A stretch of DNA of 64,000 nucleotides from Auanema rhodensis (taxonomy: Eukaryota; Nematoda; Chromadorea; Rhabditida; Rhabditidae): NCBI GenBank assembly GCA_964057225.1, contig OZ059898.1, forward strand, positions 21,491,267 through 21,555,266, read 5' to 3'. Below the pieces are notes generated by a model that ran no database searches, was not told the origin of the DNA, and saw only the letters and a program-made list of their open reading frames with translations. The stretch's first letter is position 1; every line of letters begins with the position of its first letter. Of the stretch, positions 38,271-54,300 are shown piece by piece. A program made the position numbers and the translations under genes.

Positions 38271-41200
38271 TAATTAGCATAAATTAAAGTTCACGTAAAT
38301 TTCAAAGTCATGGTTACCATGCACCAATATCAATAAAAATTTGTTTTTAGACTAATATGGACATGGGGAATCTAATTTTGAAAACCGCATCTCTTTATCT
38401 TTCACGTGAAGCGAGTTACATACCAAGTGCACATCACGTGTACATTTAATTAGCATAAATTAAAGTTCACGTAAATTTCAAAGTCATGGTTACCATGCAC
38501 CAATATCAATAAAAATTTGTTTTTAGACTAATATGGACATGGGGAATCTAATTTTGAAAACCGCATCTCTTTATCTTTCACGTGAAGCGAGTTACATACC
38601 AAGTGCACATCACGTGTACATTTAATTAGCATAAATTAAAGTTCACGTAAATTTCAAAGTCATGGTTACCATGAACCAATATCAATAAAAATTTGTTTTT
38701 AGACTAATATGGACATGGGGAATCTAATTTTGAAAACCGCATCTCTTTATCTTTCACGTGAAGCGAGTTACATACCAAGTGCACATCACGTGTACATTTA
38801 ATTAGCATAAATTAAAGTTCACGTAAATTTCAAAGTCATGGTTACCATGCACCAATATCAATAAAAATTTGTTTTTAGACTAATATGGACATGGGGAATC
38901 TAATTTTGAAAACCGCATCTCTTTATCTTTCACGTGAAGCGAGTTACATACCAAGTGCACATCACGTGTACATTTAATTAGCATAAATTAAAGTTCACGT
39001 AAATTTCAAAGTCATGGTTACCATGCACCAATATCAATAAAAATTTGTTTTTAGACTAATATGGACATGGGGAATCTAATTTTGAAAACCGCATCTCTTT
39101 ATCTTTCACGTGAAGCGAGTTACATACCAAGTGCACATCACGTGTACATTTAATTAGCATAAATTAAAGTTCACGTAAATTTCAAAGTCATGGTTACCAT
39201 GAACCAATATCAATAAAAATTTGTTTTTAGACTAATATGGACATGGGGAATCTAATTTTGAAACCCGCATCTCTTTATCTTTCACGTGAAGCGAGTTACA
39301 TACCAAGTGCACATCACGTGTACATTTAATTAGCATAAATTAAAGTTCACGTAAATTTCAAAGTCATGGTTATCATGAACCAATATCAATAAAAATTTGT
39401 TTTTAGACTAATATGGACTTGGGGAATCTAATTTTGAAAACCGCATCTCTTTATCTTTCACGTGAAGCGAGTTACATACCAAGTGCACATCACGTGTACA
39501 TTTAATTAGCATAAATTAAAGTTCACGTAAATTTCAAAGTCATGGTTACCATGCACCAATATCAATAAAAATTTGTTTTTAGACTAACATGGACATGGGG
39601 AATCTAATTTTGAAAACCGCATCTCTTTATCTTTCACGTGAAGCGGGTTACATACCAAGTTCACATCACGTGTACATTTAATTAGCATAAATTAAAGTTC
39701 ACGTAAATTTCAAAGTCATGGTTACCATGAACCAATATCAATAAAAATTTGTTTTTAGACTAATATGGACATGAGGAATCTAATTTTGAAAACCTCATCT
39801 CTTTATCTTTCACGTGAAGCGAGTTACATACCAAGTGCACATCACGTGTACATTTAATTAGCATAAATTAAAGTTCACGTAAATTTCAAAGTCATGGTTA
39901 CCATGCACCAATATCAATAAAAATTTGTTTTTAGACTAATATGGACATGGGGAATCTAATTTTGAAAACCGCATCTCTTTGTCTTTCACGTGAAGCGAGT
40001 TACATACCAAGTGCACATCACGTGTACATTTAATTAGCATAAATTAAAGTTCACGTAAATTTCAAAGTCATGGTTACCATGCACCAATATCAATAAAAAT
40101 TTGTTTTTAGACTAATATGGACATGGGGAATCTAATTTTGAAAACCGCATCTCTTTATCTTTCACGTGAAGCGAGTTACATACCAAGTGCACATCACGTG
40201 TACATTTAATTAGCATAAATTAAAGTTCACGTAAATTTCAAAGTCATGGTTACCATGAACCAATATCAATAAAAATTTGTTTTTAGACTAATATGGACAT
40301 GAGGAATCTAATTTTGAAAACTGCATCTCTTTATCTTTCACGTGAAGCGAGTTACATACCAAGTGCACATCACGTGTACATTTAATTAGCATAAATTAAA
40401 GTTCACGTAAATTTCAAAGTCATGGTTACCATGCACCAATATCAATAAAAATTTGTTTTTAGACTAATATGGACATGAGGAATCTAATTTTGAAAACCGC
40501 ATCTCTTTATCTTCCACGTGAAGCGAGTTACATACCAAGTGCACATCACGTGTACATTTAATTAGCATAAATTAAAGTTCACGTAAATTTCAAAGTCATG
40601 GTTACCATGAACCAATATCAATAAAAATTTGATTTTAGACTAATATGGACATGGGGAATCTAATTGTGAAAACCGCATCTCTTTATCTTTCACGTGAAGC
40701 GAGTTACATACCAAGTGCACATCACGTGTACATTTAATTAGCATAAATTAAAGTTCACGTAAATTTCAAAGTCATGGTTACCATGAACCAATATCGATAA
40801 TAATTTGTTTTTAGACTAATATGGACATGGGGAATCTAATTTTGAAAACCGCATCTCTTTATCTTTCACGTGAAGCGAGTTACATACCAAGTGCACATCA
40901 CGTGTACATTTAATTAGCATAAATTAAAGTTCACGTAAATTTCAAAGTCATGGTTACCATGCACCAATATCAATAAAAATTTGTTTTTAGACTAATATGG
41001 ACATGGGGAATCTAATTTTGAAAACCGCATCTCTTTATCTTTCACGTGAAGCGAGTTACATACCAAGTGCACATCACGTGTACATTTAATTAGCATAAAT
41101 TAAAGTTCACGTAAATTTCAAAGTCATGGTTACCATGAACCAATATCAATAAAAATTTGTTTTTAGACTAATATGGACATGGGGAATCTAATTTTGAAAA

Positions 41201-42979
41201 CCGCATCTCTTTATCTTTCACGTGAAGCGAGTTACATACCAAGTGCACATCACGTGTACATTTAATTAGCATAAATTAAAGTTCACGTAAATTTCAAAGT
41301 CATGGTTACCATGCACCAATATCAATAAAAATTTGTTTTTAGACTAATATGGACATGAGGAATCTAATTTTGAAAACCGCATCTCTTTATCTTCCACGTG
41401 AAGCGAGTTACATACCAAGTGCACATCACGTGTACATTTAATTAGCATAAATTAAAGTTCACGTAAATTTCAAAGTCATGGTTACCATGAACCAATATCA
41501 ATAAAAATTTGATTTTAGACTAATATGGACATGGGAAATCTAATTTTGAAAACCGCATCTCTTTATCTTTCACGTGAAGCGAGTTACATACCAAGTGCAC
41601 ATCACGTGTACATTTAATTAGCATAAATCAAAGTTCACGTAAATTTCAAAGTCATGGTTACCATGAACCAATATCAATAAAAATTTGTTTTTAGACTAAT
41701 ATGGACATGGGGAATCTAATTTTGAAAACCGCATCTCTTTATCTTTCACGTGAAGCGATTTACATACCAAGTGCACATCACGTGTACATTTAATTAGCAT
41801 AAATTAAAGTTCACGTAAATTTCAAAGTCATGGTTACCATGAACCAATATCGATAAAAATTTGTTTTTAGACTAATATGGACATGGGGAATCTAATTTTG
41901 AAAACCGCATCTCTTTATCTTTCACGTGAAGCGAGTTACATACCAAGTGCACATCACGTGTACATTTAATTAGCATAAATTAAATTTCACGTAAATTTCA
42001 AAGTCATGGTTACCATGCACCAATATCAATAAAAATTTGTTTTTAGACTAATATGGACATGGGGAATCTAATTTTGAAAACCGCATCTCTTTATCTTTCA
42101 AGTGAAGCGAGTTACATACCAAGTGCACATCACGTGTACATTTAATTAGCATAAATTAAAGTTCACGTAAATTTCAAAGTCATGGTTACCATGAACCAAT
42201 ATCAATTAAAATTTGTTTTTAGACTAATATGGACATGAGGAATCTAATTTTGAAAACCGCATCTCTTTATCTTTCACGTGAAGCGGGTTACATACCAAGT
42301 GCACATCACGTGTACATTTAATTAGCATAAATTAAAGTTCACGTAAATTTCAAAGTCATGGTTACCATGCACCAATATCAATAAAAATTTGTTTTTAGAC
42401 TAATATGGACATGGGGAATCTAATTTTGAAAACCGCATCTCTTTATCTTTCACGTGAAGCGAGTTACATACCAAGTGCACATCACGTGTACATTTAATTA
42501 GCATAAATCAAAGTTCACGTAAATTTCAAAGTCATGGTTACCATGCACCAATATCAATAAAAATTCGTTTTTAGACTAATATGGACATGGGGAATCTAAT
42601 TTTGAAAACCGCATCTCTTTATCTTTCACGTGAAGCGAGTTACATACCAAGTGCACATCACGTGTACATTTAATTAGCATAAATTAAATTTCACGTAAAT
42701 TTCAAAGTCATGGTTACCATGCACCAATATCAATAAAAATTTGTTTTTAGACTAATATGGACATGAGGAATCTAATTTTGAAAACCGCATCTCTTTATCT
42801 TTCAAGTGAAGCGAGTTACATACCAAGTGCACATCACGTGTACATTTAATTAGCATAAATTAAAGTTCACGTAAATTTCAAAGTCATGGTTACCATGAAC
42901 CAATATCAATTAAAATTTGTTTTTAGACTAATATGGACATGAGGAATCTAATTTTGAAAACCGCATCTCTTTATCTTTC

Positions 42980-45900
42980 ACGTGAAGCGGGTTACATACC
43001 AAGTGCACATCACGTGTACATTTAATTAGCATAAATTAAAGTTCACGTAAATTTCAAAGTCATGGTTACCATGCACCAATATCAATAAAAATTTGTTTTT
43101 AGACTACTATGGACATGGGAAATCTAATTTTGAAAACCGCATCTCTTTATCTTTCACGTGAAGCGAGTTACATACCAAGTGCACATCACGTGTACATTTA
43201 ATTAGCATAAATCAAAGTTCACGTAAATTTCAAAGTCATGGTTACCATGCACCAATATCAATAAAAATTTGTGTTTAGACTAATATGGACATGGGGAATC
43301 TAATTTTGAAAACCGCATCTTTTTATCTTTCACGTGAAGCGAGTTACATACCAAGTGCACATCACGTGTACATTTAATTAGCATAAATCAAAGTTCACGT
43401 AAATTTCAAAGTCATGGTTACCATGAACCAATATCAATAAAAATTTGTTTTTAGACTAATATGGACATGGGGAATCTAATTTTGAAAACCGCATCTTTTT
43501 ATCTTTCACGTGAAGCGAGTTACATACCAAGTGCACATCACGTGTACATTTAATTAGCATAAATTAAAGTTCACGTAAATTTCAAAGTCATGGTTACCAT
43601 GAACCAATATCAATAAAAATTTGTTTTTAGACTAATATGGACTTGGGGAATCTAATTTTGAAAACCGCATCTCTTTATCTTTCACGTGAAGCGAGTTACA
43701 TACCAAGTGCACATCACGTGTACATTTAATTAGCATAAATTAAAGTTCACGTAAATTTCAAAGTCATGGTTACCATGCACCAATATCAATAAAAATTTGT
43801 TTTTAGACTAATATGGACATGGGGAATCTAATTTTGAAAACCGCATCTCTTTATCTTTCACGTGAAGCGAGTTACATACCAAGTGCACATCACGTGTACA
43901 TTTAATTAGCATAAATTAAAGTTCACGTAAATTTCAAAGTCATGGTTACCATGAACCAATATCGATAAAAATTTGTTTTTAGACTAATATGGACATGGGG
44001 AATCTAATTTTGAAAACCGCATCTCTTTATCTTTCACGTGAAGTGAGTTACATACCAAGTGCACATCACGTGTACATTTAATTAGCATAAATTAAAGTTC
44101 ACGTAAATTTCAAAGTCATGGTTACCATGCACCAATATCAATAAAAATTTGTTTTTAGACTAATATGGACATGGGGAATCTAATTTTGAAAACCGCATCT
44201 CTTTATCTTTCACGTGAAGCGAGTTACATACCAAGTGCACATCACGTGTACATTTAATTAGCATAAATTAAAGTTCACGTAAATTTCAAAGTCATGGTTA
44301 CCATGAACCAATATCGATAAAAATTTGTTTTTAGACTAATATGGACATAGGGAATCTAATTTTGAAAACCGCATCTCTTTATCTTTCACGTGAAGCGAGT
44401 TACATACCAAGTGCACATTACGTGTACATTTAATTAGCATAAATTAAAGTTCACGTAAATTTCAAAGTCATGGTTACCATGCACCAATATCAATAAAAAT
44501 TTGTTTTTAGACTAATATGGACATGGGGAATCTAATTTTGAAAACCGTATCTCTTTATCTTTCACGTGAAGCGAGTTACATACCAAGTGCACATCACGTG
44601 TACATTTAATTAGCATAAATTAAAGTTCACGTAAATTTCAAAGTCATGGTTACCATGAACCAATATCAATGAAAATTTGTTTTTAGACTAATATGGACAT
44701 GAGGAATCTAATTTCGAAAACCGCATCTCTTTATCTTTCACGTGAAGCGAGTTACATACCAAGTGCACATCACGTGTACATTTAATTAGCATAAATTAAA
44801 GTTCACGTAAATTTCAAAGTCATGGTTACCATGAACCAATATCGATAAAAATTTGTTTTTAGACTAATATGGACATAGGGAATCTAATTTTGAAAACCGC
44901 ATCTCTTTATCTTTCACGTGAAGCGAGTTACATACCAAGTGCACATCACGTGTACATTTAATTAGCATAAATTAAAGTTCACGTAAATTTCAAAGTCATG
45001 GTTACCATGCACCAATATCAATAAAAATTTGTTTTTAGACTAATATGGACATGGGGAATCTAATTTTGAAAACCGCATCTCTTTATCTTTCACGTGAAGC
45101 GAGTTACATACCAAGTGCACATCACGTGTACATTTAATTAGCATAAATTAAAGTTCACGTAAATTTCAAAGTCATGGTTACCATGAACCAATATCGATAA
45201 AAATTTGTTTTTAGACTAATATGGACATGGGGAATCTAATTTTGAAAACCCCATCTCTTTATCTTTCACGTGAAGCGAGTTACATACCAAGTGCACATCA
45301 CGTGTACATTCAATTAGCATAAATTAAAGTTCACGTAAATTTCAAAGTCATGGTTACCATGAACCAATATCGATAAAAATTTGTTTTTAGACTAATATGG
45401 ACATGGGGAATCTAATTTTGAAAACCCCATCTCTTTATCTTTCACGTGAAGCGAGTTACATACCAAGTGCACATCACGTGTACATTTAATTAGCATAAAT
45501 TAAAGTTCACGTAAATTTCAAAGTCATGGTTACCATGAACCAATATCGATAAAAATTTGTTTTTAGACTAATATGGACATAGGGAATCTAATTTTGAAAA
45601 CCGCATCTCTTTATCTTTCACGTGAAGCGAGTTACATACCAAGTGCACATCACGTGTACATTTAATTAGCATAAATTAAAGTTCACGTAAATTTCAAAGT
45701 CATGGTTACCATGCACCAATATCAATAAAAATTTGTTTTTAGACTAATATGGACATGGGGAACCTAATTTTGAAAACCGCATCTCTTTATCTTTCACGTG
45801 AAGCGAGTTACATACCAAGTGCACATCACGTGTACATTTAATTAGCATAAATTAAAGTTCACGTAAATTTCAAAGTCATGGTTACCATGAACCTATATCG

Positions 45901-48900
45901 ATAAAAATTTGTTTTTAGACTAATATGGACATAGGGAATCTAATTTTGAAAACCGCATCTCTTTATCTTTCACGTGAAGCGAGTTACATACCAAGTGCAC
46001 ATCACGTGTACATTTAATTAGCATAAATTAAAGTTCACGTAAATTTCAAAGTCATGGTTACCATGCACCAATATCAATAAAAATTTGTTTTTAGACTAAT
46101 ATGGACATGGGGAATCTAATTTTGAAAACCGCATCTCTTTATCTTTCACGTGAAGCGGGTTACATACCAAGTGCACATCACGTGTACATTTAATTAGCAT
46201 AAATTAAAGTTCACGTAAATTTCAAAGTCATGGTTACCATGAACCTATATCGATAAAAATTTGTTTTTAGACTAATATGGACATAGGGAATCTAATTTTG
46301 AAAACCGCATCTCTTTATCTTTCACGTGAAGCGAGTTACATACCAAGTGCACATCACGTGTACATTTAATTAGCATAAATTAAAGTTCACGTAAATTTCA
46401 AAGTCATGGTTACCATGCACCAATATCAATAAAAATTTGTTTTTAGACTAATATGGACATGGGGAATCTAATTTTGAAAACCGCATCTCTTTATCTTTCA
46501 CGTGAAGCGAGTTACATACCAAGTGCACATCACGTGTACATTTAATTAGCATAAATTAAAGTTCACGTAAATTTCAAAGTCATGGTTACCATGAACCAAT
46601 ATCAATAAAAATTTGTTTTTAGACTAATATGGACATGAGGAATCTAATTTCGAAAACCGCATCTCTTTATCTTTCACGTGAAGCGAGTTACATACCAAGT
46701 GCACATCACGTGTACATTTAATTAGCATAAATTAAAGTTCACGTAAATTTCAAAGTCATGGTTACCATGCACCAATATCAATAAAAATTTGTTTTTAGAC
46801 TAATATGGACATGGGGAATCTAATTTTGAAAACCGCATCTCTTTATCTTTCACGTGAAGCGGGTTACATACCAAGTGCACATCACGTGTACATTTAATTA
46901 GCATAAATTAAAGTTCACGTAAATTTCAAAGTCATGGTTACCATGCACCAATATCAATAAAAATTTGTTTTTAGACTAATATGGACATGGGGAATCTAAT
47001 TTTGAAAACCGCATCTCTTTATCTTTCACGTGAAGCGAGTTACATACCAAGTGCACATCACGTGTACATTTAATTAGCATAAATCAAAGTTCACGTAAAT
47101 TTCAAAGTCATGGTTACCATGCACCAATATCAATAAAAATTTGTTTTTAGACTAATATGGACATGGGGAATCTAATTTTGAAAACCCCATCTCTTTATCT
47201 TTCACGTGAAGCGAGTTACATACCAAGTGCACATCACGTGTACATTCAATTAGCATAAATTAAAGTTCACGTAAATTTCAAAGTCATGGTTACCATGAAC
47301 CAATATCGATAAAAATTTGTTTTTAGACTAATATGGACATGGGGAATCTAATTTTGAAAACCCCATCTCTTTATCTTTCACGTGAAGCGAGTTACATACC
47401 AAGTGCACATCACGTGTACATTTAATTAGCATAAATTAAAGTTCACGTAAATTTCAAAGTCATGGTTACCATGAACCAATATCGATAAAAATTTGTTTTT
47501 AGACTAATATGGACATAGGGAATCTAATTTTGAAAACCGCATCTCTTTATCTTTCACGTGAAGCGAGTTACATACCAAGTGCACATCACGTGTACATTTA
47601 ATTAGCATAAATTAAAGTTCACGTAAATTTCAAAGTCATGGTTACCATGCACCAATATCAATAAAAATTTGTTTTTAGACTAATATGGACATGGGGAACC
47701 TAATTTTGAAAACCGCATCTCTTTATCTTTCACGTGAAGCGAGTTACATACCAAGTGCACATCACGTGTACATTTAATTAGCATAAATTAAAGTTCACGT
47801 AAATTTCAAAGTCATGGTTACCATGAACCTATATCGATAAAAATTTGTTTTTAGACTAATATGGACATAGGGAATCTAATTTTGAAAACCGCATCTCTTT
47901 ATCTTTCACGTGAAGCGAGTTACATACCAAGTGCACATCACGTGTACATTTAATTAGCATAAATTAAAGTTCACGTAAATTTCAAAGTCATGGTTACCAT
48001 GCACCAATATCAATAAAAATTTGTTTTTAGACTAATATGGACATGGGGAATCTAATTTTGAAAACCGCATCTCTTTATCTTTCACGTGAAGCGGGTTACA
48101 TACCAAGTGCACATCACGTGTACATTTAATTAGCATTAATTAAAGTTCACGTAAATTTCAAAGTCATGGTTACCATGAACCTATATCGATAAAAATTTGT
48201 TTTTAGACTAATATGGACATAGGGAATCTAATTTTGAAAACCGCATCTCTTTATCTTTCACGTGAAGCGAGTTACATACCAAGTGCACATCACGTGTACA
48301 TTTAATTAGCATAAATTAAAGTTCACGTAAATTTCAAAGTCATGGTTACCATGCACCAATATCAATAAAAATTTGTTTTTAGACTAATATGGACATGGGG
48401 AATCTAATTTTGAAAACCGCATCTCTTTATCTTTCACGTGAAGCGAGTTACATACCAAGTGCACATCACGTGTACATTTAATTAGCATAAATTAAAGTTC
48501 ACGTAAATTTCAAAGTCATGGTTACCATGAACCAATATCAATAAAAATTTGTTTTTAGACTAATATGGACATGAGGAATCTAATTTCGAAAACCGCATCT
48601 CTTTATCTTTCACGTGAAGCGAGTTACATACCAAGTGCACATCACGTGTACATTTAATTAGCATAAATTAAAGTTCACGTAAATTTCAAAGTCATGGTTA
48701 CCATGCACCAATATCAATAAAAATTTGTTTTTAGACTAATATGGACATGGGGAATCTAATTTTGAAAACCGCATCTCTTTATCTTTCACGTGAAGCGGGT
48801 TACATACCAAGTGCACATCACGTGTACATTTAATTAGCATAAATTAAAGTTCACGTAAATTTCAAAGTCATGGTTACCATGCACCAATATCAATAAAAAT

Positions 48901-50350
48901 TTGTTTTTAGACTAATATGGACATGGGGAATCTAATTTTGAAAACCGCATCTCTTTATCTTTCACGTGAAGCGAGTTACATACCAAGTGCACATCACGTG
49001 TACATTTAATTAGCATAAATCAAAGTTCACGTAAATTTCAAAGTCATGGTTACCATGCACCAATATCAATAAAAATTTGTTTTTAGACTAATATGGACAT
49101 GGGGAATTTAATTTTGAAAATCGCATCTTTTTATCTTTCACGTGAAGCGAGTTACATACCAAGTGCACATCACGTGTACATTTAATTAGCATAAATCAAA
49201 GTTCACGTAAATTTCAAAGTCATGGTTACCATGAACCAATATCAATAAAAATTTGTTTTTAGACTAATATGGACATGGGGAATCTAATTTTGAAAACCGC
49301 ATCTTTTTATCTTTCACGTGAAGCGAGTTACATACCAAGTGCACATCACGTGTACATTTAATTAGCATAAATTAAAGTTCACGTAAATTTCAAAGTCATG
49401 GTTACCATGAACCAATATCAATAAAAATTTGTTTTTAGACTAATATGGACTTGGGGAATCTAATTTTGAAAACCGCATCTCTTTATCTTTCACGTGAAGC
49501 GAGTTACATACCAAGTGCACATCACGTGTACATTTAATTAGCATAAATTAAAGTTCACGTAAATTTCAAAGTCATGGTTACCATGCACCAATATCAATAA
49601 AAATTTGTTTTTAGACTAATATGGACATGGGGAATCTAATTTTGAAAACCGCATCTCTTTATCTTTCACGTGAAGCGAGTTACATACCAAGTGCACATCA
49701 CGTGTACATTTAATTAGCATAAATTAAAGTTCACGTAAATTTCAAAGTCATGGTTACCATGAACCAATATCGATAAAAATTTGTTTTTAGACTAATATGG
49801 ACATGGGGAATCTAATTTTGAAAACCGCATCTCTTTATCTTTCACGTGAAGCGAGTTACATACCAAGTGCACATCACGTGTACATTTAATTAGCATAAAT
49901 TAAAGTTCACGTAAATTTCAAAGTCATGGTTACCATGCACCAATATCAATAAAAATTTGTTTTTAGACTAATATGGACATGGGGAATCTAATTTTGAAAA
50001 CCGCATATCTTTATCTTTCACGTGAAGCGAGTTACATACCAAGTGCACATCACGTGTACATTTAATTAGCATAAATTAAAGTTCACGTAAATTTCAAAGT
50101 CATGGTTACCATGAACCAATATCGATAAAAATTTGTTTTTAGACTAATATGGACATAGGGAATCTAATTTTGAAAACCGCATCTCTTTATCTTTCACGTG
50201 AAGCGAGTTACATACCAAGTGCACATTACGTGTACATTTAATTAGCATAAATTAAAGTTCACGTAAATTTCAAAGTCATGGTTACCATGCACCAATATCA
50301 ATAAAAATTTGTTTTTAGACTAATATGGACATGGGGAATCTAATTTTGAA
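42980..50350 (+). repeat. Spaced duplication, 33-monomer offset (5808 bp)
   Basis: The series GAAGCGGGTT, AAATCAAAG, CATCTTTTT, GACTTGGGG, ATCGAT with ATGGGG, ATCGAT with ATAGGG, and GCACATTACG at about 42.98-44.54 kb recurs in order at about 48.79-50.35 kb. GACTTGGGG lies at 43640 and 49448, an offset of 5808 bp (33 monomers). The intervening DNA is different satellite, including the 11-monomer unit below. Confidence 0.75.
45235..49050 (+). repeat. Tandem higher-order duplication, 11-monomer unit of 1936 bp
   Basis: AAACCCCATC with TTCAATTAGC, GGGGAACCT (about 45757 and 47693), GAACCTATATCG (45891 and 47827; also about 46242 and 48178), TTTCGAAAACC, GAAGCGGGTT and AAATCAAAG recur 1936 bp (11 x 176) apart in the same order. 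The units are roughly 45.24-47.11 and 47.18-49.05 kb. A private change (GCATTAATT near 48134) marks the second unit. Confidence 0.82.
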
Positions 50351-51369
50351 AACCGCATCTCTTTATCTTTCACGTGAAGCGAGTTACATACCAAGTGCAC
50401 ATCACGTGTACATTCAATTAGCATAAATTAAAGTTCACGTAAATTTCAAAGTCATGGTTACCATGAACCAATATCAATAAAAATTTGTTTTTAGACTAAT
50501 ATGGACATGGGGAATCTAATTTTGAAAACCCCATCTCTTTATCTTTCACGTGAAGCGAGTTACATACCAAGTGCACATCACGTGTACATTTAATTAGCAT
50601 AAATTAAAGTTCACGTAAATTTCAAAGTCATGGTTACCATGAACCAATATCGATAAAAATTTGTTTTTAGACTAATATGGACATAGGGAATCTAATTTTG
50701 AAAACCGCATCTCTTTATCTTTCACGTGAAGCGAGTTACATACCAAGTGCACATCACGTGTACATTTAATTAGCATAAATTAAAGTTCACGTAAATTTCA
50801 AAGTCATGGTTACCATGCACCAATATCAATAAAAATTTGTTTTTAGACTAATATGGACATGGGGAATCTAATTTTGAAAACCGCATCTCTTTATCTTTCA
50901 CGTGAAGCGAGTTACATACCAAGTGCACATCACGTGTACATTTAATTAGCATAAATTAAAGTTCACGTAAATTTCAAAGTCATGGTTACCATGAACCAAT
51001 ATCGATAAAAATTTGTTTTTAGACTAATATGGACATAGGGAATCTAATTTTGAAAACCGCATCTCTTTATCTTTCACGTGAAGCGAGTTACATACCAAGT
51101 GCACATCACGTGTACATTTAATTAGCATAAATTAAAGTTCACGTAAATTTCAAAGTCATGGTTACCATGCACCAATATCAATAAAAATTTGTTTTTAGAC
51201 TAATATGGACATGGGGAATCTAATTTTGAAAACCGCATCTCTTTATCTTTCACGTGAAGCGAGTTACATACCAAGTGCACATCACGTGTACATTTAATTA
51301 GCATAAATTAAAGTTCACGTAAATTTCAAAGTCATGGTTACCATGAACCAATATCAATAAAAATTTGTT

Positions 51370-54300
51370 TTTAGACTAATATGGACATGAGGAATCTAAT
51401 TTCGAAAACCGCATCTCTTTATCTTTCACGTGAAGCGAGTTACATACCAAGTGCACATCACGTGTACATTTAATTAGCATAAATTAAAGTTCACGTAAAT
51501 TTCAAAGTCATGGTTACCATGCACCAATATCAATAAAAATTTGTTTTTAGACTAATATGGACATGGGGAATCTAATTTTGAAAACCGCATCTCTTTATCT
51601 TTCACGTGAAGCGGGTTACATACCAAGTGCACATCACGTGTACATTTAATTAGCATAAATCAAAGTTCACGTAAATTTCAAAGTCATGGTTACCATGAAC
51701 CAATATCAATAAAAATTTGTTTTTAGACTAATATGGACATGGGAAATCTAATTTTGAAAACCGCATCTCTTTATCTTTCACGTGAAGCGAGTTACATACC
51801 AAGTGCACATCACGTGTACATTTAATTAGCATAAATTAAAGTTCACGTAAATTTCAAAGTCATGGTTACCATGAACCAATATCAATAAAAATTTGTTTTT
51901 AGACTAATATGGACTTGGGGAATCTAATTTTGGAAACCGCATCTCTTTATCTTTCACGTGAAGCGAGTTACATACCAAGTGCACATCACGTGTACATTTA
52001 ATTAGCATAAATTAAAGTACACGTAAATTTCAAAGTCATGGTTACCATGCACCAATATCAATAAAAATTTGTTTTTAGACTAATATGGACATGAAGAATC
52101 TAATTTTGAAAACCGCATCTCTTTATCTTTCACGTGAAGCGAGTTACATACCAAGTGCACATCACGTGTACATTTAATTAGCATAAATTAAAGTTCACGT
52201 AAATTTCAAAGTCATGGTTACCATGCACCAATATCAATAAAAATTTGTTTTTAGACTAATATGGTCATGAGGAATCTAATTTTGAAAACCGCATCTCTTT
52301 ATCTTTCACGTGAAGCGAGTTACATACCAAGTGCACATCACGTGTACATTTAATTAGCATAAATTAAAGTTCACGTAAATTTCAAAGTCATGGTTACCAT
52401 GCACCAATATCAATAAAAATTTGTTTTTAGACTAATATGGACATGGGGAATCTAATTTTGAAAACCGCATCTCTTTATCTTTCACGTGAAGCGAGTTACA
52501 TACCAAGTGCACATCACGTGTACATTTAATTAGCATAAATTAAAGTTCACGTAAATTTCAAAGTCATGGTTACCATGCACCAATATCAATAAAAATTTGT
52601 TTTTAGACTAATATGGACATGGGGAATCTAATTTTGAAAACCGCATCTCTTTATCTTTCACGTGAAGCGAGTTACATACCAAGTGCACATCACGTGTACA
52701 TTTAATTAGCATAAATTAAAGTTCACGTAAATTTCAAAGTCATGGTTACCATGAACCAATATCAATAAAAATTTGTTTTTAGACTAATATGGACATGAGG
52801 AATCTAATTTCGAAAACCGCATCTCTTTATCTTTCACGTGAAGCGAGTTACATACCAAGTGCACATCACGTGTACATTTAATTAGCATAAATTAAAGTTC
52901 ACGTAAATTTCAAAGTCATGGTTACCATGCACCAATATCAATAAAAATTTGTTTTTAGACTAATATGGACATGGGGAATCTAATTTTGAAAACCGCATCT
53001 CTTTATCTTTCACGTGAAGCGGGTTACATACCAAGTGCACATCACGTGTACATTTAATTAGCATAAATCAAAGTTCACGTAAATTTCAAAGTCATGGTTA
53101 CCATGAACCAATATCAATAAAAATTTGTTTTTAGACTAATATGGACATGGGAAATCTAATTTTGAAAACCTCATCTCTTTATCTTTCACGTGAAGCGAGT
53201 TACATACCAAGTGCACATCACGTGTACATTTAATTAGCATAAATTAAAGTTCACGTAAATTTCAAAGTCATGGTTACCATGAACCAATATCAATAAAAAT
53301 TTGTTTTTAGACTAATATGGACTTGGGGAATCTAATTTTGGAAACCGCATCTCTTTATCTTTCACGTGAAGCGAGTTACATACCAAGTGCACATCACGTG
53401 TACATTTAATTAGCATAAATTAAAGTACACGTAAATTTCAAAGTCATGGTTACCATGCACCACTATCAATAAAAATTTGTTTTTAGACTAATATGGACAT
53501 GGGAAATCTAATTTTGAAAACCGCATCTCTTTATCTTTCACGTGAAGCGAGTTACATACCAAGTGCACATCACGTGTACATTTAATTAGCATAAATTAAA
53601 GTTCACGTAAATTTCAAAGTCATGGTTACCATGCACCAATATCAATAAAAATTTGTTTTTAGACTAATATGGTCATGAGGAATCTAATTTTGAAAACCGC
53701 ATCTCTTTATCTTTCACGTGAAGCGAGTTACATACCAAGTGCACATCACGTGTACATTTAATTAGCATAAATTAAAGTTCACGTAAATTTCAAAGTCATG
53801 GTTACCATGCACCAATATCAATAAAAATTGGTTTTTAGACTAATATGGACATGGGGAATCTAATTTTGAAAACCGCATCTCTTTATCTTTCACGTGAAGC
53901 GAGTTACATACCAAGTGCACATCACGTGTACATTTAATTAGCATAAATTAAAGTTCACGTAAATTTCAAAGTCATGGTTACCATGAACCAATATCGATAA
54001 AAATTTGTTTTTAGACTAATATGGACATAGGGAATCTAATTTTGAAAACCGCATCTCTTTATCTTTCACGTGAAGCGAGTTACATACCAAGTGCACATTA
54101 CGTGTACATTTAATTAGCATAAATTAAAGTTCACGTAAATTTCAAAGTCATGGTTACCATGCACCAATATCAATAAAAATTTGTTTTTAGACTAATATGG
54201 ACATGGGGAATCTAATTTTGAAAACCGCATCTCTTTATCTTTCACGTGAAGCGAGTTACATACCAAGTGCACATCACGTGTACATTTAATTAGCATAAAT

